Source of the DNA: Tahibacter soli
GTDB lineage: Bacteria; Pseudomonadota; Gammaproteobacteria; Xanthomonadales; Rhodanobacteraceae
Assembly (NCBI RefSeq): GCF_025717065.2
Contig: NZ_JAOVZO020000020.1
Span: 620,001-684,000, forward strand
Reading direction: 5' to 3'
DNA: 64,000 nt
Shown: positions 23,508 through 31,134 of the stretch, one piece after another
Numbering within the stretch: position 1 is the first letter of the stretch
Layout: the number at the start of each line of letters is the position of its first letter
Notes under the pieces: generated by a model
The model's database searches: none
The model's input: only the letters and a program-made list of their open reading frames with translations
Told to the model about the DNA's origin: nothing
Position numbers and translations under genes: made by a program

Positions 23508-24347
23508 ATGACCCGAATCCTCCTGGCCGTCCTCCTCGCCGCAGGCGCCGGCGCCGCGCTTGCCGACGACTGCGAATTCCACGCGCAGCGCAATCTCGAC
23601 CTGCCGGTCGAAAGCCTGAACCTGCTGCGCCTGCAGACGCGCGCCGGCGACCTGCGCATCAGCGGCGTCGCCGGCCTCAAACAGGTCGAACTGCGCGGCA
23701 ACGCCTGCGCGAGCTCCGCCGAATCGCTCGAACAGCTGCAGCTTCGGCACAACCGCAACGGCTCGACGCTGAGCGTCGAGACGACCTCGCCCGAATCGCA
23801 GAGCGGCTTCAAGCTGTTCGGTTCGACCTACGCGTATATCGATCTCGAGGTGCGCGTGCCCGAATCGTTCAACCTCGAACTCACCGATTCGTCCGGCGAC
23901 ATCGAAATCGCCGACGTCGGGGCGATCGAACTGACCGACAGCTCCGGCGACATCCGCATCCGCAACGCGCTCGGCGACCTGCGCCTCACCGACAGCTCGG
24001 GCGACATCAACCTCGACCGCATCGGCGGCAACGTCACGATCGTCAACGACAGCTCCGGCGACATCGAGATCGACGGCGTGCGCCGCAACGTCGACATCGA
24101 GGACGACAGCTCCGGCGACATCGTCATCGAAAACGTCGACGGCAACGCGCGCGTCGGCCACGACAGCTCCGGCGACATCCGCTTTTCCCGCATCGGCGGC
24201 AACGCCGACGTCGGCTCCGACTCGAGCGGCGGCATCTACGCCGACGGCGTAAAGGGCGATTTCACGGTGAAGCACAAGTCCGGCGGCAAGAACGGCATCT
24301 CGCACAACGACGTCGGCGGCCGGGTGAGCCTGCCGGAGCGCGACTAA
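23508..24347 (+). CDS. Exported DUF4097-type beta-helix protein with DSSGDI repeats
   Basis: A 279-residue exported protein: signal peptide MTRILLAVLLAAGAGAALA, then a small Cys-containing domain, then a solenoid. From about residue 125 onward the motif DSSGD(I) recurs seven times at intervals of about 17-22 residues (SSGDIEIADV, SSGDIRIRNA, SSGDINLDRI, SSGDIEIDGV, SSGDIVIENV, SSGDIRFSRI, SSGGIYADGV). Each unit is one coil of a parallel beta-helix as in DUF4097/DUF2807 proteins. Such proteins are periplasmic or envelope-associated; the role is unknown. It ends at a strong terminator. Confidence 0.85.
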   Translation: MTRILLAVLLAAGAGAALADDCEFHAQRNLDLPVESLNLLRLQTRAGDLRISGVAGLKQVELRGNACASSAESLEQLQLRHNRNGSTLSVETTSPESQSGFKLFGSTYAYIDLEVRVPESFNLELTDSSGDIEIADVGAIELTDSSGDIRIRNALGDLRLTDSSGDINLDRIGGNVTIVNDSSGDIEIDGVRRNVDIEDDSSGDIVIENVDGNARVGHDSSGDIRFSRIGGNADVGSDSSGGIYADGVKGDFTVKHKSGGKNGISHNDVGGRVSLPERD

Positions 24348-24450
24348 CGTCGAATACGCGCGTGAACGATCCCAACACGCTTCGTTAACCGAGTAATAAC
24401 CCCCGCAGCGTTAATCTTGCTGCCAGTTCGGAACACTCCAACGTACTCTA

Positions 24451-24481
24451 AGCCCCGACAGGATTGCCGGGGCTTTTTTTT
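24451..24481 (+). terminator. Intrinsic terminator after the DUF4097 gene
   Basis: Stem agccccg/cggggct with an inner ca/tg pair, followed by eight T residues, 104 bp past the stop codon. The 3' untranslated stretch between shows no gene. Confidence 0.85.
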
Positions 24482-24510
24482 GTCCGGGTTCCGGAAGCCG
24501 GCCGGATCGC

Positions 24511-24831
24511 CTACCCGTTGGACGCGAACTTGAGGCCGAGCACGCCGAGCACGATCAGCGCCAGCGACGCCAGACGAATCGCCGTGGCGGCTTCGCCGAA
24601 CCACACGATGCCGAGAATCGCCGTACCGGCCGCGCCGATGCCGGTCCAGATCGCGTAGGCGGTGCCGATCGGCAGTTCCTTGAGCGCGAGCGACAGCAGC
24701 CAGAAGCTGATCCCCATCGCCGCGAGCGTCAGCAGCGACGGAACGAGACGGGACCAGCCGCAGGTGTGCTTGAGGCCGATCGCCCAGCCGATTTCGAACA
24801 GGCCGGCCAGAATGAGATAGAACCACGCCAT
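24511..24831 (-). CDS. sugE: SMR-family guanidinium exporter Gdx (SugE type)
   Basis: A 106-residue small multidrug resistance protein with four membrane helices. It starts MAWFYLILAGLFEIGWAIGLK; the Glu in FEIGW is the conserved proton/substrate-coupling residue. The GWSRLVPSLLT loop, the central helix with LKELPIGTAYAIWTGIGAAGTAILGI, and the end GLKFASNG fit the Gdx/SugE branch rather than EmrE. Gdx proteins export guanidinium in exchange for protons. The guanidine-II riboswitch in its leader (24853-24900) strongly supports that substrate. The ribosome-binding site aaggag lies just before the ATG. Confidence 0.93.
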   Translation of the reverse strand: MAWFYLILAGLFEIGWAIGLKHTCGWSRLVPSLLTLAAMGISFWLLSLALKELPIGTAYAIWTGIGAAGTAILGIVWFGEAATAIRLASLALIVLGVLGLKFASNG

Positions 24832-24852
24832 GACGATGCTCCTTCTTGCGAA

Positions 24853-24900
24853 GTGAGGTCGTCCTCACGGGGTTAATGGTGCGCGCCGGGTCGTCCCGGC
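24853..24900 (-). promoter_or_regulatory. Guanidine-II (mini-ykkC) riboswitch
   Basis: On the minus strand the leader has two hairpins with identical ACGA tetraloops: gccggg-ACGA-cccggc (24900-24885) and gtgagg-ACGA-cctcac (24868-24853), separated by 16 nt. Paired GC stems with ACGR loops are the definition of mini-ykkC, in which the two loops pair around guanidinium. The second stem ends 21 nt before the ATG of the gdx gene, with the Shine-Dalgarno between, so ligand binding probably frees or exposes translation initiation. Identification rests on the motif and on the right downstream gene. Confidence 0.88.
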
Positions 24901-24981
24901 ACCGGCGCCTATTATCGGCCGGGCGCGTGAATCGGGTGTAACCCCGGGCGCGTCACGCGTCCCGGGGAGGTCGACGGGCGC

Positions 24982-25488
24982 TCAGCTCAGGCCGAGATAG
25001 TCGCGCTTGCCGATCGACACGCCGTTGTGGCGCAGGATCGCGTAGGCGGTAGTAATGTGGAAATAGAAATTCGGCAGCCCCCAGGTCACGAGATAGTCGG
25101 CGCCCGTGAACGTGAAGGTGCGGTCGCGCGCCTTGACGATCACCTCGCGCGCATCGGCCCCCTCGAAGCTCGAGGCGGGCACGCTCCGGACGAAATCCAC
25201 CGTCTTGCGGATGCGTTCGCGCAGTTCCGGCAGCGTCGTCTCCGTATCGGGAAAGCTCGGAATCTCGACGCCGGCCAAGCGACCGACCGTGGCCTTGGCG
25301 GTATCGCTGGCCGACTGGATCTGGCGCGACAGCGGGAACATGTCGGGCGCCAGGCGCGAGCCGAGCAGCACCGAAACGTCGTAGCCGCGCGCGACGGCGT
25401 CGGCCTCGGCCCTGTCGAGCAGCGCCGACAGGCTGTCGAACATATGCGTGATCGTGTTGACGACGGTGGCGTGAATCGACAGCGACAT
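24982..25488 (-). CDS. DUF1993 family protein
   Basis: A 168-residue helical protein. MSLSIHATVVNTITHMFDSL, LLGSRLAPDMFPLSRQIQSASDTAK, the IPSFPDTETTLPELRERI segment and LPNFYFHITTAYAILRHNGVSIGK are characteristic of DUF1993, a DinB/YfiT-like four-helix bundle. The conserved His and Asp suggest metal binding, but no enzyme activity is established. It is monocistronic; an ATG at 25488 begins the conserved N-terminus. Confidence 0.88.
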   Translation of the reverse strand: MSLSIHATVVNTITHMFDSLSALLDRAEADAVARGYDVSVLLGSRLAPDMFPLSRQIQSASDTAKATVGRLAGVEIPSFPDTETTLPELRERIRKTVDFVRSVPASSFEGADAREVIVKARDRTFTFTGADYLVTWGLPNFYFHITTAYAILRHNGVSIGKRDYLGLS

Positions 25489-25646
25489 GGGGATACTCCG
25501 AGGCGAAGGCGCGGGGACTGTGCCACGACGGACGCGAGGCGACCGGTGGCGAAACAGCCAATGAGGCGTGCGCGGCGCATTTCAAGCCGTGCGGCGCGTG
25601 TCGCTTCCCCGCGCGGCGCCGGGTAGAATCTCGCGCGCCATCGCAA

Positions 25647-25723
25647 GGCCCCGTAGCTCAGCTGGATAGAGCGTCCCCCTCCTAAGGGGAAGGTCGTACG
25701 TTCGAATCGTATCGGGGCCGCCA
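25647..25723 (+). tRNA. tRNA-Arg (anticodon CCU)
   Basis: A 77-nt cloverleaf: acceptor ggccccg/cggggcc, D-arm gctc/gagc, anticodon stem tccc/ggga around ctcctaa (anticodon CCT, which reads AGG), T-arm gtacg-ttcgaat-cgtat, discriminator G and encoded CCA. All stems pair without mismatch. Confidence 0.97.
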
Positions 25724-25816
25724 AATCGCGAAAAAAGGGCCGGCGACGCCGGCCCCAAAACACGGAGTGGGAGCGCGCGCTTCTGCGCCCCGCCGATCAT
25801 TCTGCGCAGGCGCGTC

Positions 25817-26614
25817 TCAGCGGTTGCGACGCGCGACGTAGATCGCCTCGCCGGCGCAAAACTCGGGGCTCGCCGTTTCGTTCGCGCTGTCGATCACGTC
25901 GAACCCCGCGCGCGCCAGCACGCGCCGCAGCGCGTCCGGCGCGAGCGCCCAGCGGAACGGCTCGCGCACCGACGCGAGCCAGCGCGCGACCCACGGCGAC
26001 GCATCGCCGAATCCCGCGCTGCCGTCCGCGCGCGGTGCCATCGCGGTGAACAGCAGGGTTTGCGGCGCGGTTGCCGACCGCGCGCCGCGCAGCAGCGCGC
26101 GCGCCGCGGCCGGCGCGAGATACATCAGCACCGCCTCGGCGATCCACAACGTCGGTCGCGGATCGTCGGCCAGGCGTCGCACGACATCCGCTTCGGCGCC
26201 GAGATCGGCGATGACGCGCGCGACCGGCGCTTCCGGCGCCGCCAGTTGCGCGCGCGCCCTCGCCTCGCGCGGATGCACCACCTCGACGACGTCGACGCCG
26301 AGCTCGCGCAGCGCAGGTCCGATGCCGTCGCAACCCGGCGCGAGCACGACGACGCGCTCGACGCCGCCCGCGACCGCCTGCTGCGCGGCCTGCCACAACA
26401 CGCTCTTGCGCGCGACGTAGTGCGCCGCGATACCGGGCAGCAGCCACGCCTCGAATCGCCGCAGCAGCGCCTCGACCGTGCGCGAACGCAGCCACGCCGG
26501 CGTCGCGCGCGCGGCCAGCCGGCGCGTCGCCGCGGGTACGTCGCGGGCGCGGCCGGCGCGCGCTTCGCCGTGCACGCCGAGCGCCACGAGCCGCGCGGTC
26601 GCGCTGAAGCTCAC
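25817..26614 (-). CDS. LCMT/Ppm1-family class I SAM-dependent methyltransferase
   Basis: 265 residues. Family features: SATARLVALGVHGEARAGRA at the start, LPGIAAHYVARK, the SAM glycine-region VVVLAPGCDGIG, the VVEVVHP acidic strand, VIADLGAE, LWIAEAVLMYL (Leu carboxyl methyltransferase hallmark), and the C-terminal FAGEAIYVARR-like end. Bacterial members methylate small carboxylates or polyketide-like substrates; the target is unknown. The GTG start overlaps the stop of the FAD oxidase gene by 4 bp, so the two are coupled and likely act on the same compound. Confidence 0.85.
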   Translation of the reverse strand: MSFSATARLVALGVHGEARAGRARDVPAATRRLAARATPAWLRSRTVEALLRRFEAWLLPGIAAHYVARKSVLWQAAQQAVAGGVERVVVLAPGCDGIGPALRELGVDVVEVVHPREARARAQLAAPEAPVARVIADLGAEADVVRRLADDPRPTLWIAEAVLMYLAPAAARALLRGARSATAPQTLLFTAMAPRADGSAGFGDASPWVARWLASVREPFRWALAPDALRRVLARAGFDVIDSANETASPEFCAGEAIYVARRNR

Positions 26615-28020
26615 GGCGCGCCCGCCAGCGTCGCCCGCAGCCGCCGATACCAGTCGCTCGCGAACACGCCTTGCGGATCGACGCGGTTTTTCAACGCGAA
26701 GAATTCGTCGATCCGCGGATAGGCGTGCCGCACCTGGTCGGCGCGCGCATACCCGTGGTAGGTCAGGTAATAGCTGCCGCCCAGCGACAGCGCGTTGTCG
26801 ATCAGGCGCCGGAAATCGTCGCGCGCGGCGGCGATGCCGGCGGCGTCGTGACGCACGTGCAGGTTGAACACGACGCACAGGAAGTCGTCGCGCGCCCACG
26901 GCAGCAGCGTTTCGCGGTCGGCGCGGATGCGGCGCACGGTGCCGTAGACGACGTCGGCGCCGTGCACGCGCAGATCGTCCGCGGCGCGATGCATGAACGT
27001 CGCCAGCTGCGCGGCCGGCACGTACATCTCGCCGATCATCTCCGAACCGCGATGGCCGAGCTCGTCGTCGAGCGCCGCGTGATAGCCGTCGGGATACAGG
27101 CCGAACTGATGATCGTCCGACGCGTAGCGCTGGCCGTCGCTGGCGAGATAGAACGCCGCGTAGCGCGCGAACGCCTCGCGCTTGTCCACGTGCGCGAGCC
27201 GCATCAGCGCGCGCCAGCGTTCCTCGTCGAGCGCGTGCGCGACCGGCGGCATCGCGGCGTCGTCCGGCAACGGCCGGTAGCAGGCGAACACGCCGCGGCG
27301 CAGGAAGTCGCCGTCGCGCGGATCGACCGCGAACTGGAAGTCGCCGTACAGACTGCCCTGCGCGATCTCGGCGTCGAACGCGACCGCGACGTCGGCGACG
27401 TCGACGAGGCGCACACGCCGTTCGAGCTTGCACCGCGGCACGAGCCGCAACGTTGCGGTATCGACCACGCCGAGCAGGCCGTAGCCGCCGATCGCCGCGG
27501 CGAAGAGTTCCGGCGCGCTCGCGCGGTCGACGTCGATCGCGTCGCCCGACGCGAGCACGAGCCGGAACCGCTCGATGTCGGCGACGAGCGGCGCGAAGTC
27601 GAGACCGCGTCCGTGCGCGTTCGCCGCGAGAGAGCCGCCGATGCTGAAGTCGTCCGCGCCGCTTTGCTTCTGGCGAATGCTCCAGCCGCGGCCCTCGGCG
27701 TCGCGCCGCTGCGCGAGCCACGCCTGCAGCGCCGGCCAGCGGATGCCGGCGTCGACGGTGACGAGACCGCGCGCCGCATCGAAATCGCGCACCGCCGCGT
27801 GGCGTTCGAGATCGAGCACGACGCCGCCGTGGCAAAACTGCTGCCCGCCCATCGCGTGCCGCGCGCCGGCGATCGCGAGCGGCACGCCGGCGCGTGCGGC
27901 GCGCGCGACGGCTTCCCGGATCGCCGGCAGGCCGGCGGGATGCTCCAGCGCGAGCGGCACGGAGGCGTTGAGCGCGCTGTGGCGGTCGTTGAGAACGACG
28001 GACGGCGGTCGCATGGTCAT
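26611..28020 (-). CDS. FAD-binding oxidoreductase (VAO/GlcD type)
   Basis: A 469-residue flavoprotein. The N-terminal FAD_binding_4 domain has PLAIAGARHAMGGQQ, TVDAGIRWPALQAWL and GSLAANAHGRGLDFAPLV (pyrophosphate-binding loop); AIGGYGLLGVVDTATLRLVPR closes the domain. The C-terminal part (YYLTYHGYARADQVRHAYPRIDEFFALKNRVDPQGVFASDWYRR) resembles lactone or alditol oxidase-type proteins. Substrate is unknown. Two in-frame ATGs (28020, 28014) are possible starts; 28020 was used. It is divergent from an HTH regulator across a 105-bp region with a perfect inverted repeat. Confidence 0.88.
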   Translation of the reverse strand: MTMRPPSVVLNDRHSALNASVPLALEHPAGLPAIREAVARAARAGVPLAIAGARHAMGGQQFCHGGVVLDLERHAAVRDFDAARGLVTVDAGIRWPALQAWLAQRRDAEGRGWSIRQKQSGADDFSIGGSLAANAHGRGLDFAPLVADIERFRLVLASGDAIDVDRASAPELFAAAIGGYGLLGVVDTATLRLVPRCKLERRVRLVDVADVAVAFDAEIAQGSLYGDFQFAVDPRDGDFLRRGVFACYRPLPDDAAMPPVAHALDEERWRALMRLAHVDKREAFARYAAFYLASDGQRYASDDHQFGLYPDGYHAALDDELGHRGSEMIGEMYVPAAQLATFMHRAADDLRVHGADVVYGTVRRIRADRETLLPWARDDFLCVVFNLHVRHDAAGIAAARDDFRRLIDNALSLGGSYYLTYHGYARADQVRHAYPRIDEFFALKNRVDPQGVFASDWYRRLRATLAGAP

Positions 28021-28087
28021 GGATCGGCTCCTGGTGTTCGCGGCGACGATGCGCAGCGCCCGCTCGCCGTGCAACACTTCCGACGAA

Positions 28088-28106
28088 AGTATCGTCTGGC
28101 GATACT
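28088..28106. promoter_or_regulatory. Candidate operator: 7-bp perfect inverted repeat in divergent promoter
   Basis: AGTATCG-tctgg-CGATACT lies between the divergent FAD oxidase and HTH-regulator genes, 20 bp before the regulator's ATG. The position is right for autoregulation and control of the oxidase/methyltransferase pair. Confidence 0.5.
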
Positions 28107-28125
28107 CGAAGTCCGGAGCCTGCCG

Positions 28126-28911
28126 ATGCCGCCCCTCGATTCGTCGCGCCTCCTCATCGATGCCCTGAAGCGCGCGCTGCGCGCCCGCGGGGTCACCTAT
28201 CGCGCCGTTGCGCAGGCGCTGGAATTGTCCGAACCGTCGGTCAAGCGACTGTTCTCGCGCGGCGGGTTTTCGGTCGAGCGGCTCGCGCAGGTGTGCGCGC
28301 TCGCCGATCTCGATTTCTTCGACCTCGCCAAGCTCGCGCGGCAACGCAGCGAACGCGCGACGCAGCTGTCGCTCGCGCAGGAACAGGCGCTCGCCGGCGA
28401 CGAGACGCTGATGCTCGTTTTCCACTTGTTGCTCGCGGGCTGGAAGACGGCCGATATCCGCGCGCACTACGGCCTGTCGGCGCCGGCGTCGGTCCGCGCG
28501 CTCGCGCGGCTCGACCGTCTGCGCCTGATCGTGCTCGAACCGGGCGACCGTGCGCGGCTCGCCGTACCGCGCAACGTCACCTGGCGCCGGCACGGACCGG
28601 TGCAGCGCCGCTACGGCGACGCGGCGCTGCGCGAGTTCATCGACGCCGGCTTCGACGGCGCCGACGAAATGCTGTTTCTCGAAACGCGCGAACTGGGCGC
28701 CGCGTCGCAGGCGCTGATCCGGCGCCGACTCGAACGGCTGGCGCAGGAATTTCTCGAACTCGCCGAACTCGACGCGTCGCTGCCGCCGGCCGCGCGGCGC
28801 AATACCGGCCTGGTGCTCGCGACGCGTCCGTGGGTGTTTTCGATCGCCAAGCCCGATGCGGCGCGGCGCGCGAAACGCGCCGCGCCGCGGGCTTCGCGCT
28901 TTACGGTTTGA
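28126..28911 (+). CDS. XRE-like helix-turn-helix transcriptional regulator
   Basis: A 261-residue regulator. An N-terminal HTH (ALKRALRARGVTYRAVAQALELSEPSVKRLFSRGGFSVERLAQVCALAD, residues about 11-60) is followed by a larger domain with a second small winged-helix-like segment (GWKTADIRAHYGLSAP) and a helical effector part. It is divergent from the FAD oxidase and lies just downstream of a perfect inverted repeat, so it probably controls that operon. A ggag precedes the ATG at 28126. Its 3' end overlaps the convergent dienelactone hydrolase gene by 11 bp. Confidence 0.82.
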   Translation: MPPLDSSRLLIDALKRALRARGVTYRAVAQALELSEPSVKRLFSRGGFSVERLAQVCALADLDFFDLAKLARQRSERATQLSLAQEQALAGDETLMLVFHLLLAGWKTADIRAHYGLSAPASVRALARLDRLRLIVLEPGDRARLAVPRNVTWRRHGPVQRRYGDAALREFIDAGFDGADEMLFLETRELGAASQALIRRRLERLAQEFLELAELDASLPPAARRNTGLVLATRPWVFSIAKPDAARRAKRAAPRASRFTV

Positions 28912-29689
28912 ACACGTCGGCGAAGAACGCGCGCATCTGCGCGAACGAGCGTTTCGCGGCGCGTTCGTTGTACAGGCAGCCGGGGATGCGGCCCTGCTCG
29001 TCCGGCTCGGCGAAGCAGTGCACGGCGCCGCCGTAGTTGATGAACTGCCAGTCGACCTTCGCGTCGCGCATTTCCTTTTCGAACGTCTGGATCGACTCGG
29101 GCGACACGAACTTGTCGTCGCCGCCGTTCATCACGAGCACCTTGCCCTTGATGTTCTTCGCCATCGTCACGTCGTCGCTCGCGAGGTTCGCATGGAACGT
29201 CGCGACGCCGGCGACGTCGGCGCCGCTGCGCGCGAGATCGAGCGCCGTGGCGCCGCCGAAGCAGAAGCCGATCGCGCCCCAGTTCTTGCCGTCGAGCGGC
29301 GCGCCGCCGGCCTGCTTTTTCAGCTGGTCGAGCGCGGCGTTGATGCGCTTGCGCAGCACATTGCGCTCCTTGTACATCTTTTCGGTCGCCTTGCCGGCCT
29401 CGTCGGGATTCTTCGGCCAGTTGCCGACGCCGTAGACGTCGGCCACGAGGATCACGTAGTCCTTGCCCGCGATCGTCGCGGCTTTCGACACCTGGTCTTC
29501 GCCCAGGCCCATCCAGTTCGGCGCCATGACGAGACCCGGACGCTTGGCGCCGGCGTCGTCGTAGACGAGCACGCTCTGCATCTTCGCGCCGTCGACGTCG
29601 TACTCGATCTTATTCGTGACGACGGCGGCGTGTGCGTTGCCGGCGAGCGCGAGCGCGGCGAACGCAAACAGGAAGGCGGCGGATTTCAT
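28901..29689 (-). CDS. Exported dienelactone hydrolase family protein
   Basis: A 262-residue alpha/beta hydrolase with a signal peptide ending AHA. The nucleophile elbow is GFCFGG, with Cys as expected for dienelactone hydrolases; MNGGDDKFVSPE carries the Asp and GAVHCFAEPDEQG the His of the triad. VMAPNWMGLGEDQVSKAATIAG and LVADVYG are further family landmarks. Periplasmic location suggests an ester or lactone substrate other than classical dienelactone. The ATG at 29689 was chosen because it begins the signal peptide. Confidence 0.9.
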   Translation of the reverse strand: MKSAAFLFAFAALALAGNAHAAVVTNKIEYDVDGAKMQSVLVYDDAGAKRPGLVMAPNWMGLGEDQVSKAATIAGKDYVILVADVYGVGNWPKNPDEAGKATEKMYKERNVLRKRINAALDQLKKQAGGAPLDGKNWGAIGFCFGGATALDLARSGADVAGVATFHANLASDDVTMAKNIKGKVLVMNGGDDKFVSPESIQTFEKEMRDAKVDWQFINYGGAVHCFAEPDEQGRIPGCLYNERAAKRSFAQMRAFFADVFKP

Positions 29690-29766
29690 CGGGCGTCTCC
29701 AGGGACTGACGGAACCCGAAGTGTCGCGCGTGGTCCGCGACGCGCACAAGCGCGACCTTTGCCGTG

Positions 29767-31134
29767 TTACGCGATTCCGATGCCGTCGATGCCCGCGATC
29801 GTCTGCGGATCGAATCCGGCGAGTTGCGCGAACGCACGGCCGCGGTCGGCGTAGTCGCGAAACTGGTCGAAACTCGGCGCGCCGGGCGACAGCAGCACGA
29901 CGCCGCCGGCCGGCGTCGCCGCACGCGCCGCGGCCACGGCTTCGCCGAGCGTCGCGCAGCGTTCGACGCGCAGCGCAGGCGCTTCTTCGGCCAGGAGCGC
30001 CGCGATGCGCGCGCCGTTCGCGCCGAGCGCGATCACCGCGTGCGGCGGATGCGCCCGGGCGTAACGTGCGAACTCGCGCCAGTCGAGTCCGCGGTCGAAG
30101 CCGCCGACGAGCACGCTGACCGCGCGGCCCTCGAGACTGCGCAGCGCCTCGATCGTCGCCTGCGGTGTCGTGGAGATACTGTCGTTGACGAACGCGACGC
30201 CGCCCGCTTCGCCCAGGCGCTGCAGGCGATGCGGCAGCGGCCGGAACGTGCGCGCGTGGGCGATCGCCGCGCGCGCCTCGCCGCCGGCGGCCTCGATCGC
30301 CGTCAGCGCGGCACACAGGTTCAGCGCGTTGTGTTCGCCCGGCAGCGGAAGGTCTGCGAGCGGCAGCGCGCGTTCGCCGCCATGGCAGACGTGGCCGTCG
30401 GCCACGTGCCAGCCGTCCGGCGTGCCGAACCAGCGGCGATCCGGATGCGCCGCGGTGCGCGCGGCGAGTTCGGGCTGCAGGCCGTTGACGACCAGCGTGC
30501 GCGCGCGTTCGGCGAGCGCGAGCTTGTCGCCGACGTAGCGCTCGCGCGAGCCGTGCCAGTCGAGATGTTCCTCGTAGACGTTGTTGATCACGCCGACGTC
30601 GAGCGGGCCCGCCTCGCGCGTCTGGAAACTGGACAATTCCACAACCCAGCGATCGACGATCGCGTCGGTGTCGATCAGTTCGAGCAGCGGCAGGCCGATG
30701 TTGCCGGCGAGCGCGACGCGCTGCCCGAGTCCGCGCAGGAGGTGCGCGACGAGCGCCGACGTCGTGCTCTTGCCCTTCGTGCCGGTGACGGCGATCACGC
30801 GCGCGTCGGGGTTTTCGGCGAACCACAGCGCGGTGCCCGACGAGACCGCGACGCCGGCGGCGACCGCGTCAATGAGCGCCGGCGCGTACGCGCTGACGCC
30901 CGGCGATTTGACGACGACGTCGAAGGTCCACAGAAGGCCCGCATACGGCTCGGCGGTGATGCATTCGATCGTGTCGCCGTACAGCGCCTGCGCGGTGCTC
31001 GCCTCGGCGGCGCTGCACAGCAGCGTGGGCCTGAGCGCGGGCAGGCGCAGACGCAACGCGGCGAGCACCGCCCTGCCCTCGCGGCCGTAGCCCCAGATCG
31101 CGACCCGCCGGCCGGCGAGATCAGCGATACGCAT
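29767..31134 (-). CDS. murD2: UDP-N-acetylmuramoyl-L-alanine--L-glutamate ligase MurD2
   Basis: A 455-residue Mur ligase. VTGTKGKSTTSALVAHLL is the ATP P-loop; AGNIGLPLLE, VELSSFQT and VGVINNVYEEHLDWHGS are the Mg/ATP and UDP-MurNAc-Ala regions; FVNDSISTTPQATIEAL and LVGGFDRGLDW mark the C-terminal domain. It is a MurD-like protein, and its direct coupling to a MurL gene (overlap of 14 bp at 31121-31134) indicates the MurD2 variant known from Xanthomonas oryzae, which adds L-Glu instead of D-Glu. The ATG at 31134 is preferred over a GTG three codons upstream. Confidence 0.92.
   Translation of the reverse strand: MRIADLAGRRVAIWGYGREGRAVLAALRLRLPALRPTLLCSAAEASTAQALYGDTIECITAEPYAGLLWTFDVVVKSPGVSAYAPALIDAVAAGVAVSSGTALWFAENPDARVIAVTGTKGKSTTSALVAHLLRGLGQRVALAGNIGLPLLELIDTDAIVDRWVVELSSFQTREAGPLDVGVINNVYEEHLDWHGSRERYVGDKLALAERARTLVVNGLQPELAARTAAHPDRRWFGTPDGWHVADGHVCHGGERALPLADLPLPGEHNALNLCAALTAIEAAGGEARAAIAHARTFRPLPHRLQRLGEAGGVAFVNDSISTTPQATIEALRSLEGRAVSVLVGGFDRGLDWREFARYARAHPPHAVIALGANGARIAALLAEEAPALRVERCATLGEAVAAARAATPAGGVVLLSPGAPSFDQFRDYADRGRAFAQLAGFDPQTIAGIDGIGIA

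Noticed and set aside
24348-24450. Possible small RNA between the DUF4097 stop and its terminator
   Set aside because: Only the terminator is structured; the rest looks like a 3' untranslated region with no promoter of its own.
25724-25816. GC stem gggccggcg/cgccggccc after the tRNA as a terminator
   Set aside because: The loop is too short when fully paired and the tail is not T-rich, so it was left out.
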